Assembly: GCA_039583875.1 (NCBI GenBank)
Contig: CM077151.1
Coordinates: 117,653,519-117,717,518, forward strand
DNA length: 64,000 bases
From: Platanthera guangdongensis
Lineage: Eukaryota > Streptophyta > Magnoliopsida > Asparagales > Orchidaceae
Direction: 5' to 3'
In this document: positions 11,747 through 22,797 of the stretch, in pieces
Numbering within the stretch: position 1 is the first letter of the stretch
How the letters are laid out: every line of letters begins with the position of its first letter
Made by a program: the position numbers and the translations under genes
The notes under the pieces: generated by a model
The model's input: only the letters and a program-made list of their open reading frames with translations
What the model was told of the DNA's origin: nothing
Databases searched by the model: none

Positions 11747-13868
11747 TTAGTTGTTCTTGACCAAGGTAACCTTGGGTCCTTGATTTCTTTCAAATTTATA
11801 ACTAGAAATATATAAAAATTCAGGTTGGTCCTTATAACTTAGTGGATGATATCTCCTAGGAGGAATAATCCACTAGGTAAAAGAAATAATAAAGGTTTTA
11901 GTTCGATTGAATTCTTGAAAAGAATTAAAGTTTATGTTATAAGAAACCGGGTTCGACGAATTGTAATAAGCTCGTCGATCTACGTTCGACGAATAGGGAT
12001 GGGTTCGACAAACTCCATTCATAGAATGAAAGTATTCATTCTCTACGCACCACATTCGTCGATCGCAGTTCGACGAACCATATTGAGTTCGTCGAGCATA
12101 GTTAGATGAATAGTTATACTGGAAATCTGCGTTCATAGTTTCGTCGATCTGAGTTCGACGAACCATATTCATTTCTTCGAGCTTGGTTCAACGAAACATG
12201 TTGAACATAATTTTTGTTAAAAATTTTCTTTTTCTTTTGTGAATTTATAATTTTCTTAGGTTTATTCTTTTGTGATACTTTAGCAGCTGTATTTATATCA
12301 TTTAATTTTTCTTTTCCTTTGGAAGAAACAAAATTTATAGGAGTTGATAAGGTATTTTTCTGTAATAATGGAGGCTGACTAGATGAAGCTCTCAAGCTCA
12401 GTTTGCCATTAAGCCTGGCATTCACTGTGCTTGTGATATCCATCAGTTTGATACTTCTCCCATTAAGGGATTCTTCAACTTGCTTAGCCTCTTTTAATTT
12501 ATTTTCTAAAGATAGTATATGTTCATTAGCAATTTTTAAATCTTCTTTAAGATTTGAGTTTTCAGAAAATAAGATATCAAATTCAATTAGCTTCTCTTGG
12601 AGGAGTTTGATTTCCTTCACAGATTTAATCAAATCTTTACATAATAATTTGAAATTAGTTTTAAACTGTTCAGAATTAAAATCAAGGGTTGAGATTACCT
12701 GATCTTCTTCTGAAACTGATTCATCTTATGAGTTGTCAGCTTCTGAATTAGTTGCTTCAGAGTTGCTGTAAGATGCATTGATTCCTATCAAGCAAATCTC
12801 TCTGTCCTTGACCTCTTCTTCATCCTCACTAGAGCTGGATGAAGATTCTGACTCAGATTCACTCGAAGTCTCAACAACAAATCATTTATCCTTCTTTTTG
12901 TATTTGCTGGAGGAGGGTTTGCTGGAATTTTTCCTGGAGTCTTTCTCCTTCCTTTTGTCTTTCATCTTAGTTTATGGACACTCTGGTAATATGTGTCCAT
13001 GTTTCCTACATCCATAGTAAACTATTTTTTTAGTAGGTGTTTTGTCATACCTTGTCTTATCATCTTTTCTGGAAGATCTTCTCCTGAAATCCTTCCTTGT
13101 CATCTTGTAGAATCTCTTAGTCAAGAGACTCAATATATCTTCATTGTCCGGAGTAGCTTTTTCTTCTTCATATGCTTTGAAAGCAATGCTTTGCTCTTTC
13201 CTTGCTGAAGAGAAAGTCCTTTGCTCAGCTTCTCTAGTCTTGATGAGCTGCTAATAAGACTTGAGCTTGCCCGATAAGGTTTTAGTAGAGATCTCATTTA
13301 GGATTCTGGCTTCCTTAATTGGCCAGGTCCTAGAGTTCCATGTGCTAGGGAAGCACATAAGGATCTTGTAATTTATCTCTGTTAATGAGATGTCCTTGTC
13401 CAGTGATTTCAGCCCATTGATTATGAGGTTGAGTCTATTATACATATCTGCAACTTACTCGGACTCTTCCTTCTTGAAATTCTTATACTGAGAGATCAAG
13501 TGTGATCTCCTATCTTTCCTTTCATCAGCAAATCCTGCTACCATAGCATTTAGGAAGTCCCAAATGTCCTTTGCTAAAGTACATTCAGAAACCTTCTAGA
13601 ATATGTCATCAGACATAGTTTGGGCCAGAATATTCATTGCTTTAGCATCACCAATCTTGGCCTTCTTTTGTGCTTCATTCCACTTAGGTGGTGGCACTGC
13701 ACTAGTACTTGTAGTTGCCACTGGTAGTGGGGGACCTGTCAAAATGGAATTATATATATCGTCATCAATGGAATTCACGTTAAGCTTAATCCTTGCCTTC
13801 CAAAGTGCAAACTTATTAAGATTGCACATTGGAAGTCTGGTGCTTGAATTCTCCTTATTTTGTGCCAT
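11747..13868 (-). pseudogene. gag: B: Gag, several stops, with palindrome array in its 3' third
   Basis: The frame starts at ATG 13868, about 85 bp after the primer site. The N-terminal part has 'FALWKARIKLNV', and stops follow near 13596, 13460 and 13250. The middle has 'MYNRLNLIINGLKSLDKD', a degenerate knuckle 'YYGCRKHGHILPEC' whose first Cys is Tyr, and a Ser/Glu-rich acidic stretch. Further on comes a coiled-coil-like segment with 'EKLIEFDILFSENSNLKEDL' (12632-12114). The C-terminal third is encoded by repeats of TTCGTCGAAC and its reverse, giving Arg-Arg-Thr/Asn and Tyr-Ser-Ser-Asn peptides. The frame ends 'RNQGPKVTLVKNN' then TAA (11747-11749). Confidence 0.8.
11947..12200 (-). repeat. 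B: TTCGTCGAAC palindrome array inside gag
   Basis: At least ten copies of TTCGTCGA or TCGACGAA lie in about 250 bp (near 11950, 11972, 11987, 12004, 12056, 12069, 12091, 12143, 12156, 12175). The same motif is arrayed in this element's LTR (about 15060-15310). The region is coding sequence by position, and a 99-codon frame stays open across it. Confidence 0.75.
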
Positions 13869-13950
13869 GATATAAAAGGCAACTAGAGTAAATAAGATCC
13901 ATCAAAGATCTTTTGGTTCCGTTGTTAGCTTGTACAACCAAGTAACCTAT

Positions 13951-13963
13951 CCCTCTGATACCA
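13951..13963 (-). promoter_or_regulatory. B: primer-binding site for initiator tRNA-Met
   Basis: The minus strand reads TGGTATCAGAGGG two bases after the LTR end. It matches the plant initiator tRNA-Met complement (TGGTATCAGAGC) for ten to eleven bases, the usual primer for Copia elements. Confidence 0.85.
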
Positions 13964-13965
13964 AT

Positions 13966-14070
13966 TGAAAGTGAGGGATAGATCAAACGAACTCTAGAGG
14001 GGGGGGGGGGGGGGGTAAATAGAGTATTTTAAAAACTTTAATTTTTTTTTACAGTGGATTAAAATAGGTG

Positions 14071-14101
<31 letters not shown>

Positions 14102-15500
14102 AAGATAAATATCACATCACAGAAAATAAATAAGTAAAGGCACAACCAGACGACACAAGGAGTTTATAGTGGTTTCCCAATAAACCTGAGTACATCCACT
14201 CTTCTACCACCCTGGTAGGAATCCACTACAGGTTTTTGCTCAGGTTCCCTGCCACCATAGGTTTTTGATCAGGTACCCTATCACCACAGGTTTTTGATCA
14301 GGTGCCCTGTCAACTACAAGATCTATTTTCTAAGGGAGATCTAGCAACCCTTTGAGCTTTTGATTAGTTGTCCAGAAACCAAACCAACTCTTTTGATCAA
14401 GTGACTTGAGAACCAAAAGGTTTAACTTTTGAAGGGAGTTATAACCCTGTACACAGTGAAAGAAAACAAAAATGATGTTGTCTTCTCTGTCTCAAATCTT
14501 TGAGAAGACTAGTGGATTTATTGATGTTGTCAAAGTTCCCCCTGAGTTGTATAAATCTGATCAGGAGTGGAAGCTTTGCTTCAGGGTGTAGGCCTTCTTT
14601 GATAACTTCTTCCAGTAAATGTTTTTGAGTGATTGAAATTTTTGTCTCAGATTGAAGATGTGTTGCTGGAAGAAAAGCTTGAAACAGAAGATGATGAACA
14701 AGATGTTTCTATCTCTGTCTCTTTCTATTACTGTTTTAGAAACCTTCTGAGCCTCAGTATCTTAATCAAGAGAAGAATTCAAATAATTGAATTCATTAAT
14801 CCTGAAATGGCTGGACAATTCCCAAGAAGGTAACAACCTTGGAAATTGGTTAGAATGGAAATAAGCTCTGTGATTAAATCCATATTTAATGCTGCCACTT
14901 AACGGCTATATTCATAAAAATATTGAGCATTAAATATCAGAGTTATGACTACCTGTAATTAAGCCATTAAATATTATGCCTTCAGAATATCCTAAGATTG
15001 AGCCTGGAAATATTCTGCTAACTGCCTAAGACACTTTTTAGAAATGGTAGAACAGCGTCTGCATTTCATCGACCTGAGTCTGGAGTTTGTCGAAATAATG
15101 ATGGCTTTCATCGAGCTGAGACTCTGAGAAAAGTTTAGAGTTCGTCGACTGAAGCTAAGCTTTCGTTGAGCTTACGTCTGATATGAGATCACTGTTCGTT
15201 GATCTCATCTAGACTTTTGTCGAGCTCAACTCAGAGAAGGAATTCTGAGTTCGTCGATCTGAGATCAACGATCGTCGAGCTGAGTTCAGCTATCATCGAA
15301 CGCCTTTTCTGCATTCTTTAAACTGTCTTGTCTCTAAAGTCTTCTATCTATGAATTCTTCTGAAGGTAGGTTCCAACTATCTAACCTCATGTGACTGACC
15401 TTAACCTTGGAACTAACTTATGACCCTAGACTATACATGTTGGGTCATCTTAACAATCCTAATAGTGAACCTAGCCCAAATCATAAGTAGGGTTCGAACA
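13966..15500 (-). repeat. B: 5' LTR (1535 bp)
   Basis: The minus strand begins TGTTCGAACCC at 15500 and ends CTCACTTTCA at 13966. The U3 part (about 15060-15310) carries a TTCGTCGAA / CTCGACGA array. Near the 3' end are the block shared with the other Copia LTRs (about 14165-14215) and a long G run on the plus strand (13999-14015; C run in the element). An AT microsatellite lies at 14075-14100. Plus-strand 'gggctaggttcac' sequence homologous to its start is found in solo LTR S. Confidence 0.85.
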
Positions 15501-16007
15501 GTGTGAACTTACCTCACTCAATGCCTATGGACTTATTAAATATTCATAGTTTTCAATTGCATTGATTGCTTTTACATTCGTCGAATAGAGCTCTGAGTTC
15601 GTCGAACTGAGATCTGAGTTCGTCGAACTAAGCTTTCACTTTTCGTCGAGCTGAGCTCAAAGTTCTTCAAACTGGGTTATGAGTTTGTCGAACTGAATGG
15701 AGTTGAGTGAGTTGACTTCAGTCAATGTCTGTGGACTTAGCCACTTTCTCAGTTTGCCACTTCATGGCTTTGAATGTATAGGCTTCAATCAACACTATAA
15801 TTCATCTGGAGTTGAGTGAATGACCTTCACTCCACGCCTGTGGACTTAGTTTTTTGTCTTTCCACAGCCTTGGTAAGTGTTTACATGACTTAGCCACTTA
15901 GGTTATCTGTCCCATCATTATTACTACGACATCCAATACTTTTACATATATCATTGACAAGATTGACTTCACTCAAATCTAGGACTTCGAGGGCAATGGA
16001 CCCAACA
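15501..16007 (-). repeat. K: 5' end of another Copia LTR (minus), inserted in E and cut by B
   Basis: The minus strand starts TGTTGGGTCCATTG at 16007, closely resembling the start of the F LTR (TGTTGGGTACATTG), and interrupts the E gag just after 'FYEG'. It contains two to three imperfect copies of a roughly 100-bp unit with 'CTAAGTCCACAG' and 'CACTCAACTCCA', followed by a TTCGTCGAACTGAG array at about 15575-15690. It is interrupted at 15500 by element B, and the rest lies outside the window. Confidence 0.7.
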
Positions 16008-16710
16008 CCTTCATAGAACCGATTAGTTTTCCGTTCCTCATCTGCAAAAGTAAAGCCTGCATATCTTCCCAATCTCGTAAACTCGAACAAGTATTCATCC
16101 ACTGACCTCTCGCCTTGAGTTAACCTTTGAAATTTGTTCTCCATCGCAATCCGTTGTGCCGATGGAATATATCTCGCCAGAAAACAACTTGAGAACTCCT
16201 ACATTATGATCTCGATCAACGGACGACCAGTAAACTGGTGCATCTCCACCTCATCCCACCAAAGTCTTGCCTCATCATCCAACAAGAAGATAGTCACAAT
16301 GACTATTTGATACTTTTCCGTTACTGTTGCCGTCAGGACCCTCTTTATTCTCGAGAGCCAATCTTTGTCTTGTGTAGGGGTTCCAGTACCCATAAACAAC
16401 GGGGGATTGAAACTCATAATGTGTTTCAATTGCTTCTTCGTTGCTCGCCTTGCGGCCACTAGCTCAACATCCACTTGTCTCACCGCTACGCGCTCCACTA
16501 CGCCAACTAGTTGCTGGACCATCGCAGGAATAGGAGGTTGTCTCTGACCTCCAGGTTGCGTATTGATCATTGCGAACACGGCTTCGTCAACCAACAGTAT
16601 AGTTTTCGCAGAAGGAGGAGGTGTTGGCACCTCATTTGATGCACTACTCTCCACCGTGCGTTGGGGTTCTTGCTGCCCCGCACCACTTCGAGTCACCCAC
16701 AGTGTGAAAC
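16008..16710 (-). pseudogene. gag: E: Gag (chromovirus type), truncated by K
   Basis: The capsid region reads 'VTRSGAGQQEP', 'KQLKHIMSFNPPLFMGTGTP', 'DWLSRIKRVLTA', 'ARLWWDEVEMHQFTGRPL', then after a frame break near 16199-16144 'NKFQRLTQGERSVDEYLFEF' and 'GRYAGFTFADEE..TNRFYEG'. It is closely similar to G's gag. No in-frame ATG precedes 'VTRSGAG': the frame is open upstream only with a TTG (16771). In G the corresponding place has a splice-acceptor-like CCTTTAG|GTGAC, whereas E has TGTGG|GTGAC. The coding sequence ends at 16008 where K begins. The nucleocapsid and pol are not visible. Confidence 0.8.
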
Positions 16711-16903
16711 ACACAATTAAGCAACTACGACTATTGCTAACAACAATTACAGGAACATACCAATTCCTCAAACATGTGTATTCTCATTCCTAACTGGACA
16801 TTCATGAGTTCAGTTATGTTATCAAGCTAGCGCACATGCACCTGCTCACCCCCCCTAAAACGAATTCGACCACGAATTCAAATAAGAAAGACCAAGAACG
16901 GAA

Positions 16904-16913
16904 TCTGATACCA
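16904..16913 (-). promoter_or_regulatory. E: primer-binding site (initiator tRNA-Met)
   Basis: The minus strand reads TGGTATCAGA four bases after the LTR end, matching the first ten bases of the initiator-Met primer site. Confidence 0.75.
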
Positions 16914-17443
16914 ATTTTGTAACGCCCCGATTCCCCGTATAGCATATGACATAAGGTCTGGTCGGGGCCCGACACCATATACCACAGACAGTTAAGGAGA
17001 TTACATATTGTTTCCAAATCCAAACTCATTTATGAACTCGTCCTAACTCAGAGCATTCTAGCAGAAGCATTATGGTTAAGAGCCCATAATAGTAGGAATG
17101 TCCACTACAATAGATTGAATAGGAATGATATAGATATCATACACAACACATGTTTTGGCTTTTCAGCCTTACAACTATTTCATTTACATTAGGTGACTTC
17201 ATACATCGGCACGAAGGCCATACACTCATGAAAATAATAAAAAGTTTGCCTTTTGCGCCTTCAATGGCCAGCCAATTGCAGCACAAGGGCCTTAGCCAGC
17301 TATTTTCCACTTGGCTCTCCAACACCTGCACAAATAGCCCACACAAATGTGGCAAACAAAGCAACGGTCAGCAATTTGCTGACTAATTTATAATGACCCT
17401 ACCCCTTACTCGGCACAGCGATTCTCCTTCCCTACAAACAGTA

Positions 17444-17579
<136 letters not shown>

Positions 17580-17698
17580 GCAACAGCAAAGTGCTTTTAA
17601 GCACCATTCATTCACCACAGACGTAGAATCAATGGCCAGACACCTCGCACACTCAGGGAACATTTTTGGTGTACTGAACCTCCCATATATCACCACCG

Positions 17699-17882
17699 TT
17701 CAGAGGTACTTAACTTAACGATAATGTTGTTTAGAGGTACTTAACTTAACGGTAACCTTTGTCTTTCAGAGGTACTTAACTTGACGACTAAGACATTCAG
17801 AAGTACTTAAATTGACCACAGACTGCCCATTCAGAGGTACTTAACTTGATGACCCAGTCGTTCAGAGGTACTTAACTTGATG
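17699..17882 (+). repeat. Tandem repeat, six units of about 33 bp, in the E LTR
   Basis: Each unit contains 'cagaggtacttaactt', with copies near 17700, 17733, 17767, 17798, 17831 and 17861. Spacing is about 32-34 bp and the 3' half of the unit varies. Confidence 0.85.
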
Positions 17883-18684
17883 GCACAGTAGTTGGCCTCC
17901 ATGGATCAACTCATTATAAGCCACATGGCTCTGTACCATTTCAGGCTGGCACACACCATTAGTGGGCATTTTAAGCTCACAGCTTTGCATACAATGGCCC
18001 CCAGGTCTCTTAGAGACAGGCATCACAATATTTTAGCTCATAGGGAGCTATCACCTGCAACACTCACTGTCGCCCGACAACATCCACAGTTCTCCAAACT
18101 GTGATCTTTTCTGGGTATTTTCCTGGAAATGTTTCCAGTACTTTGATGCAGCATCCTGGACACCCCTAGACCCCGAATTTCACACGTACATCACACGCAT
18201 ATCCGCGGAGTCTTCTCTAGCATGCAAAGCATAAAAATATCACCAATCCAGACCAACCTGTCCAGATGGGCTTCTCACAACATGCATATTCCATACTTTA
18301 CATTTTTGGATCTATATGCAGGAATAAACGGGGATCATAACGATCTACCCATTGGAATCCACCCTTCTAAACCTTTTGGTGAGGGGTTCCATGCAACTAT
18401 GCATATTGAGGACTTCACTTGTCTGGGAGAAAATAGTTACCCTTGAAGTTTTCTTTGGATCCATGTCAATGCTTTTCTACACAGATGGAATTGATTGTCA
18501 CAGCTTCCCCTCCGCGGAACTAGCGTCGACTCGTGATTCCAATCACAAGCTCACCTCAGATCGACGTCCTTTCTTAAGCTCCTTTCTTGTGCTCTTGGAT
18601 GTTTCCTCCTCTTCCCTCTCTAGAACTCAACAAGAGAGTGTGTGAGAAAAATGAGAATGAAATCTCAAGTCCAGCCTTTATATA

Positions 18685-19060
18685 AAAGCTACCGCCGTGC
18701 GAAAACTACTATCGCTGCGCAGTAACACAGGCAGTGGCCGCTTCAACCAGCGGGCACCGCTATCCAGAACTATCACCCATGATAACCACTATCATCGTGT
18801 GATAAGATCTTTCTCGAGAACTCAATGATGCGTCAAGAGCATTGAGTACTACTGTATCGTGATAGCAATTACCACCTAGCGATAGATCGGTTACTGGAGA
18901 AATTCTTCTCGACATTCGTCGAAAGGCTATCGACATTCGTCGAAAGACTAGCGCGGCATGCTAATGTCTATCGCCCTAACAATAACAACCTGATCCCTAG
19001 GTCCAGTAATTCACTGAGTTATCGCCTGCGATAAGACTATCGTCGTGCGGTAACCTCCAA
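18685..19060. repeat. TATCGC / GCGATA palindrome array in the E LTR
   Basis: Repeated half sites such as 'ctatcgctgcgcagtaac', 'ctatcatcgtgtgataag', 'ttatcgcctgcgataag' and 'ctatcgtcgtgcggtaac', with two TTCGTCGAA copies (near 18915 and 18937). The array lies within about 400 bp of the LTR 5' end, in U3. Confidence 0.65.
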
Positions 19061-19182
19061 TGATCACTTCTCCATTTTGGGGTGTTACAGGGGGGTACTC
19101 TCTTCAGATCCATGCTAAAGAAACTCGACCTCAACCCGAGGGTGAGGGCGAGCATCACGGTCTACCCCGACATCTCCTGGAC

Positions 19183-19785
19183 CTACAGAATCTCCTCATG
19201 TAACTTATCAACATAGCATCCCAGTGTCTCCTCCGACTTCTGCTTGATGGCTAACCAGCACTCCACCGACTTCTTCCTCTTCTTCGACGTCGAGAACCTC
19301 AACAAGATTCTCCGGCACAAATCCTTAAAGCAGTAGATAAAACTCACGGGTAATTGGTGAAACCAATCCCTAGCCTTCTCTATAAAAGTGATGGTAAAAA
19401 GCTGACACTTGAAGGTATCTGAGATCTGCCTTATTGAAACGACAACCTCAAACCATTGCACATGCTTCACGGGGTCGTCCCTGCCCGTGTAGTAGGACAT
19501 GTCGGGCTCTCGAAACCTATATAGAACTGGGCCTGAGATGATCAGCTCGGTAAATGGGCTTTCGCCCACCACCTATTGAGAGGGCACGTCTCGGGATCTC
19601 ATCTCGCTGAGCCCGTCAGCACTAGCCTGCTCAGGGAAGAGCTCCCACCCGGCGACATCCCTCTCGCCAACCTCTGCTAGGACCTCCTTTCCGGGACACT
19701 TCCTGGGAGCATTCTCGCCCAATGATGGAGCTGCAACCACTAGAACCTGAGGCGTCGCCCATTCGCTCCTTGCTGAGAATGCCAA
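19183..19785 (-). pseudogene. gag: T: Gag fragment (Tat-like), one in-frame stop
   Basis: One frame runs from 19785 to 19183 with a single TAG at 19573-19575. Recognisable capsid-type features are 'YYTGRDDPVKHVQWFEVVV', a hydrophobic 'FTITFIEKARDWFHQLP', and 'AIKQKSEETLGCYVDKLHEE'. The pattern of GR.DP..H...F..., A..W...LP and Q...E.L..Y is that of plant Gypsy Tat/Ogre gag. The N-terminal part is not recognisable. Near 19798-19850 a 'gacttcccgcctgaagtc' unit is duplicated in tandem upstream of it. Confidence 0.65.
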
Positions 19786-19980
19786 ATGGATGGTCTACAA
19801 GACTTCCCGCCTGAAGTCGACAAGACTTCCCGCCTGAAGTCTTCTAGCATCCCCAACGTCACCCCACTCGCCTGGGGTGGAGAACCTCCTGATCCTACTC
19901 CATCCTCCTCACCTCTAGTAGTGAGACAAAGCCTGAGATTTTCTTGAATCAGCTACGGTCCACGTTCATCGCACTATAAA

Positions 19981-20705
19981 TGTTGGAACCAAAATTTGGC
20001 CCCAATGAGATTTTAGACCCTGGGTGTAGCTAACACCTACTTCTCCTAATTCCCAGACCCCTGACCAGACACAAGGAATAAAGAACCTGACCATAGGCTA
20101 CAGCATGGATGTCCCTCCACTAACCCAGGAGATCTCAGAGCACTCCCCCCCTAGCCAAGTGCTGACCTAAGGATACCTCGGAAAGTGCTGCAAGACTTCA
20201 AAACATGAGAAAGCTTGCCTTCTGAGTTATCTTGTGGATTTATTTATAGATTTTCAGTATTTGGTCTGCCAACAACATAATTTTGCTGTTCAAGAAGGCT
20301 AAATGCAAACCAAAATGGTCTGCTAACAGCCAAACTCCGCTGTTTTGACAAGCTAAATGCAGACCTCCAAGGTCATCTAGGAAATTTTACCTCTGGATCC
20401 TACTGGGCGGGAGGCCTCTCGCACCCCTAGGCGGAAGCCCTTCCGTATGCCCTACCGAAATGCCAATATCTGGTTGAGTGCCAGTTTGCCTACCCCACTC
20501 GCCTGCTCTTATAAGAGACACGACCAAGTACAAAAGTGTTGAGAGTGTTAAGTGGAAATACTTCACTGAGCGCCTCTCGCTTACACAGGCGCAAGCCTTC
20601 TTGCATGCCCCGAGTGGGACCCATTCTGCCTATTCTTCTTGTCTGCCCAGATTAGCTTAAAGCCCACTCAAACTTGGGTCTCAGACCCTTAGATCCTACT
20701 CAACA
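19981..20705 (-). repeat. T: 5' LTR (725 bp)
   Basis: Inverted ends: minus start TGTTGAGTAGG at 20705 and end GGTTCCAACA at 19981. It contains an imperfect duplication with 'ggtctgcyaacarc' and 'gctaaatgcaracc' (about 20260-20370). No coding signal. Confidence 0.65.
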
Positions 20706-20732
20706 AATATGAGGTAGTACACTTATGGTCTG
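20706..20732 (-). pseudogene. D: 27-bp remnant of RNase H between T and S
   Basis: The minus strand reads CAGACCATAAG..., the 'D-H-K' of the TDHK motif of RNase H. It joins exactly to the D sequence ending at 22798 when solo LTR S and one copy of its 5-bp duplication are removed. Confidence 0.75.
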
Positions 20733-22797
20733 TGTTGGATCCTTAGTTTGATTTGGGCTAGGTTCACTAACTTAGGATGATGTGACCCAACATGAATAGC
20801 TAGGGTCAAAGTTGTGTCCTAGAGTCTAAGCCAAGTCCTCAGTAACAACATCACATGGACAAGCCTTCATCAGACTGCCGGAGACTAAAGACTTCGAGTT
20901 TTTCCAGAGATTCAGAGATTTCTCAAGAAACTAAATAAAATGAATTCGACATTCGTCGAACTCAGGTCGACGATAGTCGTTTTCAGCTCGACGATCTTAG
21001 AGACATATTATCTCAACGAACTTCAGTCATAGATCGACGATCCTTGGATTCCACCTTCAGAATTCTAAGTCCAGACTGTTCTCTAGACTCAGGTCTACGA
21101 ACCTAGTTCTCAAGTCGACGAACTTCATTCTTTGCTCGACAATTTCAGGACTTCCACTTCAACTCAATTGTCAGAGGTTCATAAATTTTTCTCTAAGTCC
21201 AGAATCATTTTCAGTTTGACGAACTCAAGGTTCTTCAGACTTAGCTCGACGAACACCTTTATTTGGTCGATGAATCTTTGGACTATTACAGCATTCTATC
21301 GAGACTATGTTCTCTAGTCTCAGGTCGACGAACTCAGTTCTCTGCTCGACAAATTTTGGAACCAGAAGACTTGTGTCCACACTTAGAGCATATGTCGACA
21401 CCAACTAAGTCGACACTAGAAGCACTTATGTCGACATCCAGATCATCAGTCGACATTGAGGAAAGGCTATGCCGACACCACACAGAATATTTGACAACTC
21501 CAGAATAATTGCTGAACTCCAGTCGACGAACACATTTACCAGCTCGACGAATAGGCAAACATCAAAAGAGACAGCAGTTCAGTTTCCATCTCGACGATCA
21601 TGGAACTCAGCTCGACGAATAGAAGCCGTCTGGTCGACAAATACAACATCTCAGCTCGATGAACTGTGGACTCAGTTCGACGAATTCTGCCAACTGTTCG
21701 ACGATCCCAGACTTAGTTATTTCCGGCCTTCGATCCCCACTCTAATGCGATAATTCCTGACTAATTAATGCTCTAACATTCTATGAATGTATCCGTTAGA
21801 AGGAGCATTAATTATGGACTTCTCAGGATTATTGCTTGCCGTTTTTCCACGGGACAGTTGGAGAAATAAATCAATGCTGATTATTCTCAAAGCTATCAGC
21901 ATTAATTACAGAGTCATTTCAAATTTTTGAAAAGAAAGAGAAGAAGAGAATAACGGATATACAGACATACAGACTGATAGAGAGAATCAAGATCATTGAG
22001 AAAGCTTCACACAGAGCACAGCTGACTGAGAAGCATACAGAGACACAGAGAAAAAAAATATTCAGTCTTGAACAATCTGCTCTGTCAACAAAGAAGCTTT
22101 TTCTGATACACCGAAGCTCTTGACCAGAAGCTCATCAGTACTTGAAGAAGAAGAACAACAATACCTATATCAAGAGTCTTCTCTCTTCAAGTACTCCAGG
22201 ACATTTCAAAAGGGCAACATCACTCTCATCTGTAAAAGAAGTTCCTGAAGATTATAGCTGGTCAAGGATTCAGCTTGAAGACCTATCACCCTGAAGCTTG
22301 GCTCTTATTTTTCCCTGATCCATTCTACATCTCAGTAGGAGCCATAGGCTATAATCAAATCCACAAGACTTCTCAATTGTATTTTGAGAAAGAGAAGACA
22401 AAATCGTCTCTCACCCCCACTGTATAAAGGGTTATCATCTCCCTTCAAAAGTGATTCCTTGGTTGCAAGTCTCCTGATCAAAAGACTTGGGTTGGTTTTT
22501 GAGCACCTGATCAAAAGCTCATTTGTGTCAGGCACCTGATCAAAAATCTGAGTGGATTCCTACCAAGGGTGGTAGAAGAGTGGATGTACCTAGGTTGGGG
22601 AACCACTATAAAATTCTTGTGTCATTTGGTTGCCTCATTTTCTTGTGTTCTTATTGTGCTTTAGTTTATTGCTTGGTAGTTTATTAATTCTGCACTTTTT
22701 ATTTACAACAAAAGCTGTAATAGCTCTTAATAATTTTTAAGCTTACTCTATTCACCCCCCCCCCTCTAGAGTATTTCAGAACTAACTCTCACTTTCA
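20733..22797 (+). repeat. S: Copia solo LTR (2065 bp) inside D
   Basis: It starts TGTTGGATCC and ends CTCACTTTCA. Flanking 5-mers are GTCTG (20728-20732) and GTCTA (22798-22802), a target duplication with one change. No internal element sequence follows, so this is a solo LTR left by LTR-LTR recombination. It carries the block shared with the other Copia LTRs (about 22570-22612) and the C run before CTCTAGAGTA (22755-22764). The long array at about 20945-21715 is described separately. Confidence 0.85.
20945..21715. repeat. S: mixed TTCGTCGAA and TGTCGACA array
   Basis: Many copies of CTCGACGAA, GTCGACGAAC and CTCGACAA are present across about 770 bp. A central stretch (about 21390-21480) instead has TGTCGACA, GTCGACAC and GCCGACACC at similar spacing, the motif of F and C. 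Confidence 0.7.

Larger units (their letters stand above)
11258..15500 (-). mobile_element. B: SIRE-type Ty1/Copia element, 5' half (truncated by Athila A)
   Basis: On the minus strand: 5' LTR (15500-13966), initiator-Met primer site, gag, a gag/pol junction with TAA, a degenerate protease motif and the GAG-pre-integrase block ending in 'AKLSRDN' at 11258, where Athila A interrupts it. The missing integrase and RT should lie left of A, outside the window. Element B is inserted in Copia LTR K; the right flank 15501-15505 is GTGTG. Confidence 0.88.
19090..20705 (-). mobile_element. T: Tat-like Gypsy fragment (5' LTR and gag)
   Basis: The minus strand carries an LTR with TGTTG...CAACA ends (20705-19981), then a gag-like frame, cut at 19090 by element E. 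It interrupts the RNase H of D; the right flank 20706-20710 is AATAT. The expected Tat primer site after the LTR (TGGCGCCGTCTGTGGG type) is not intact. Confidence 0.65.
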
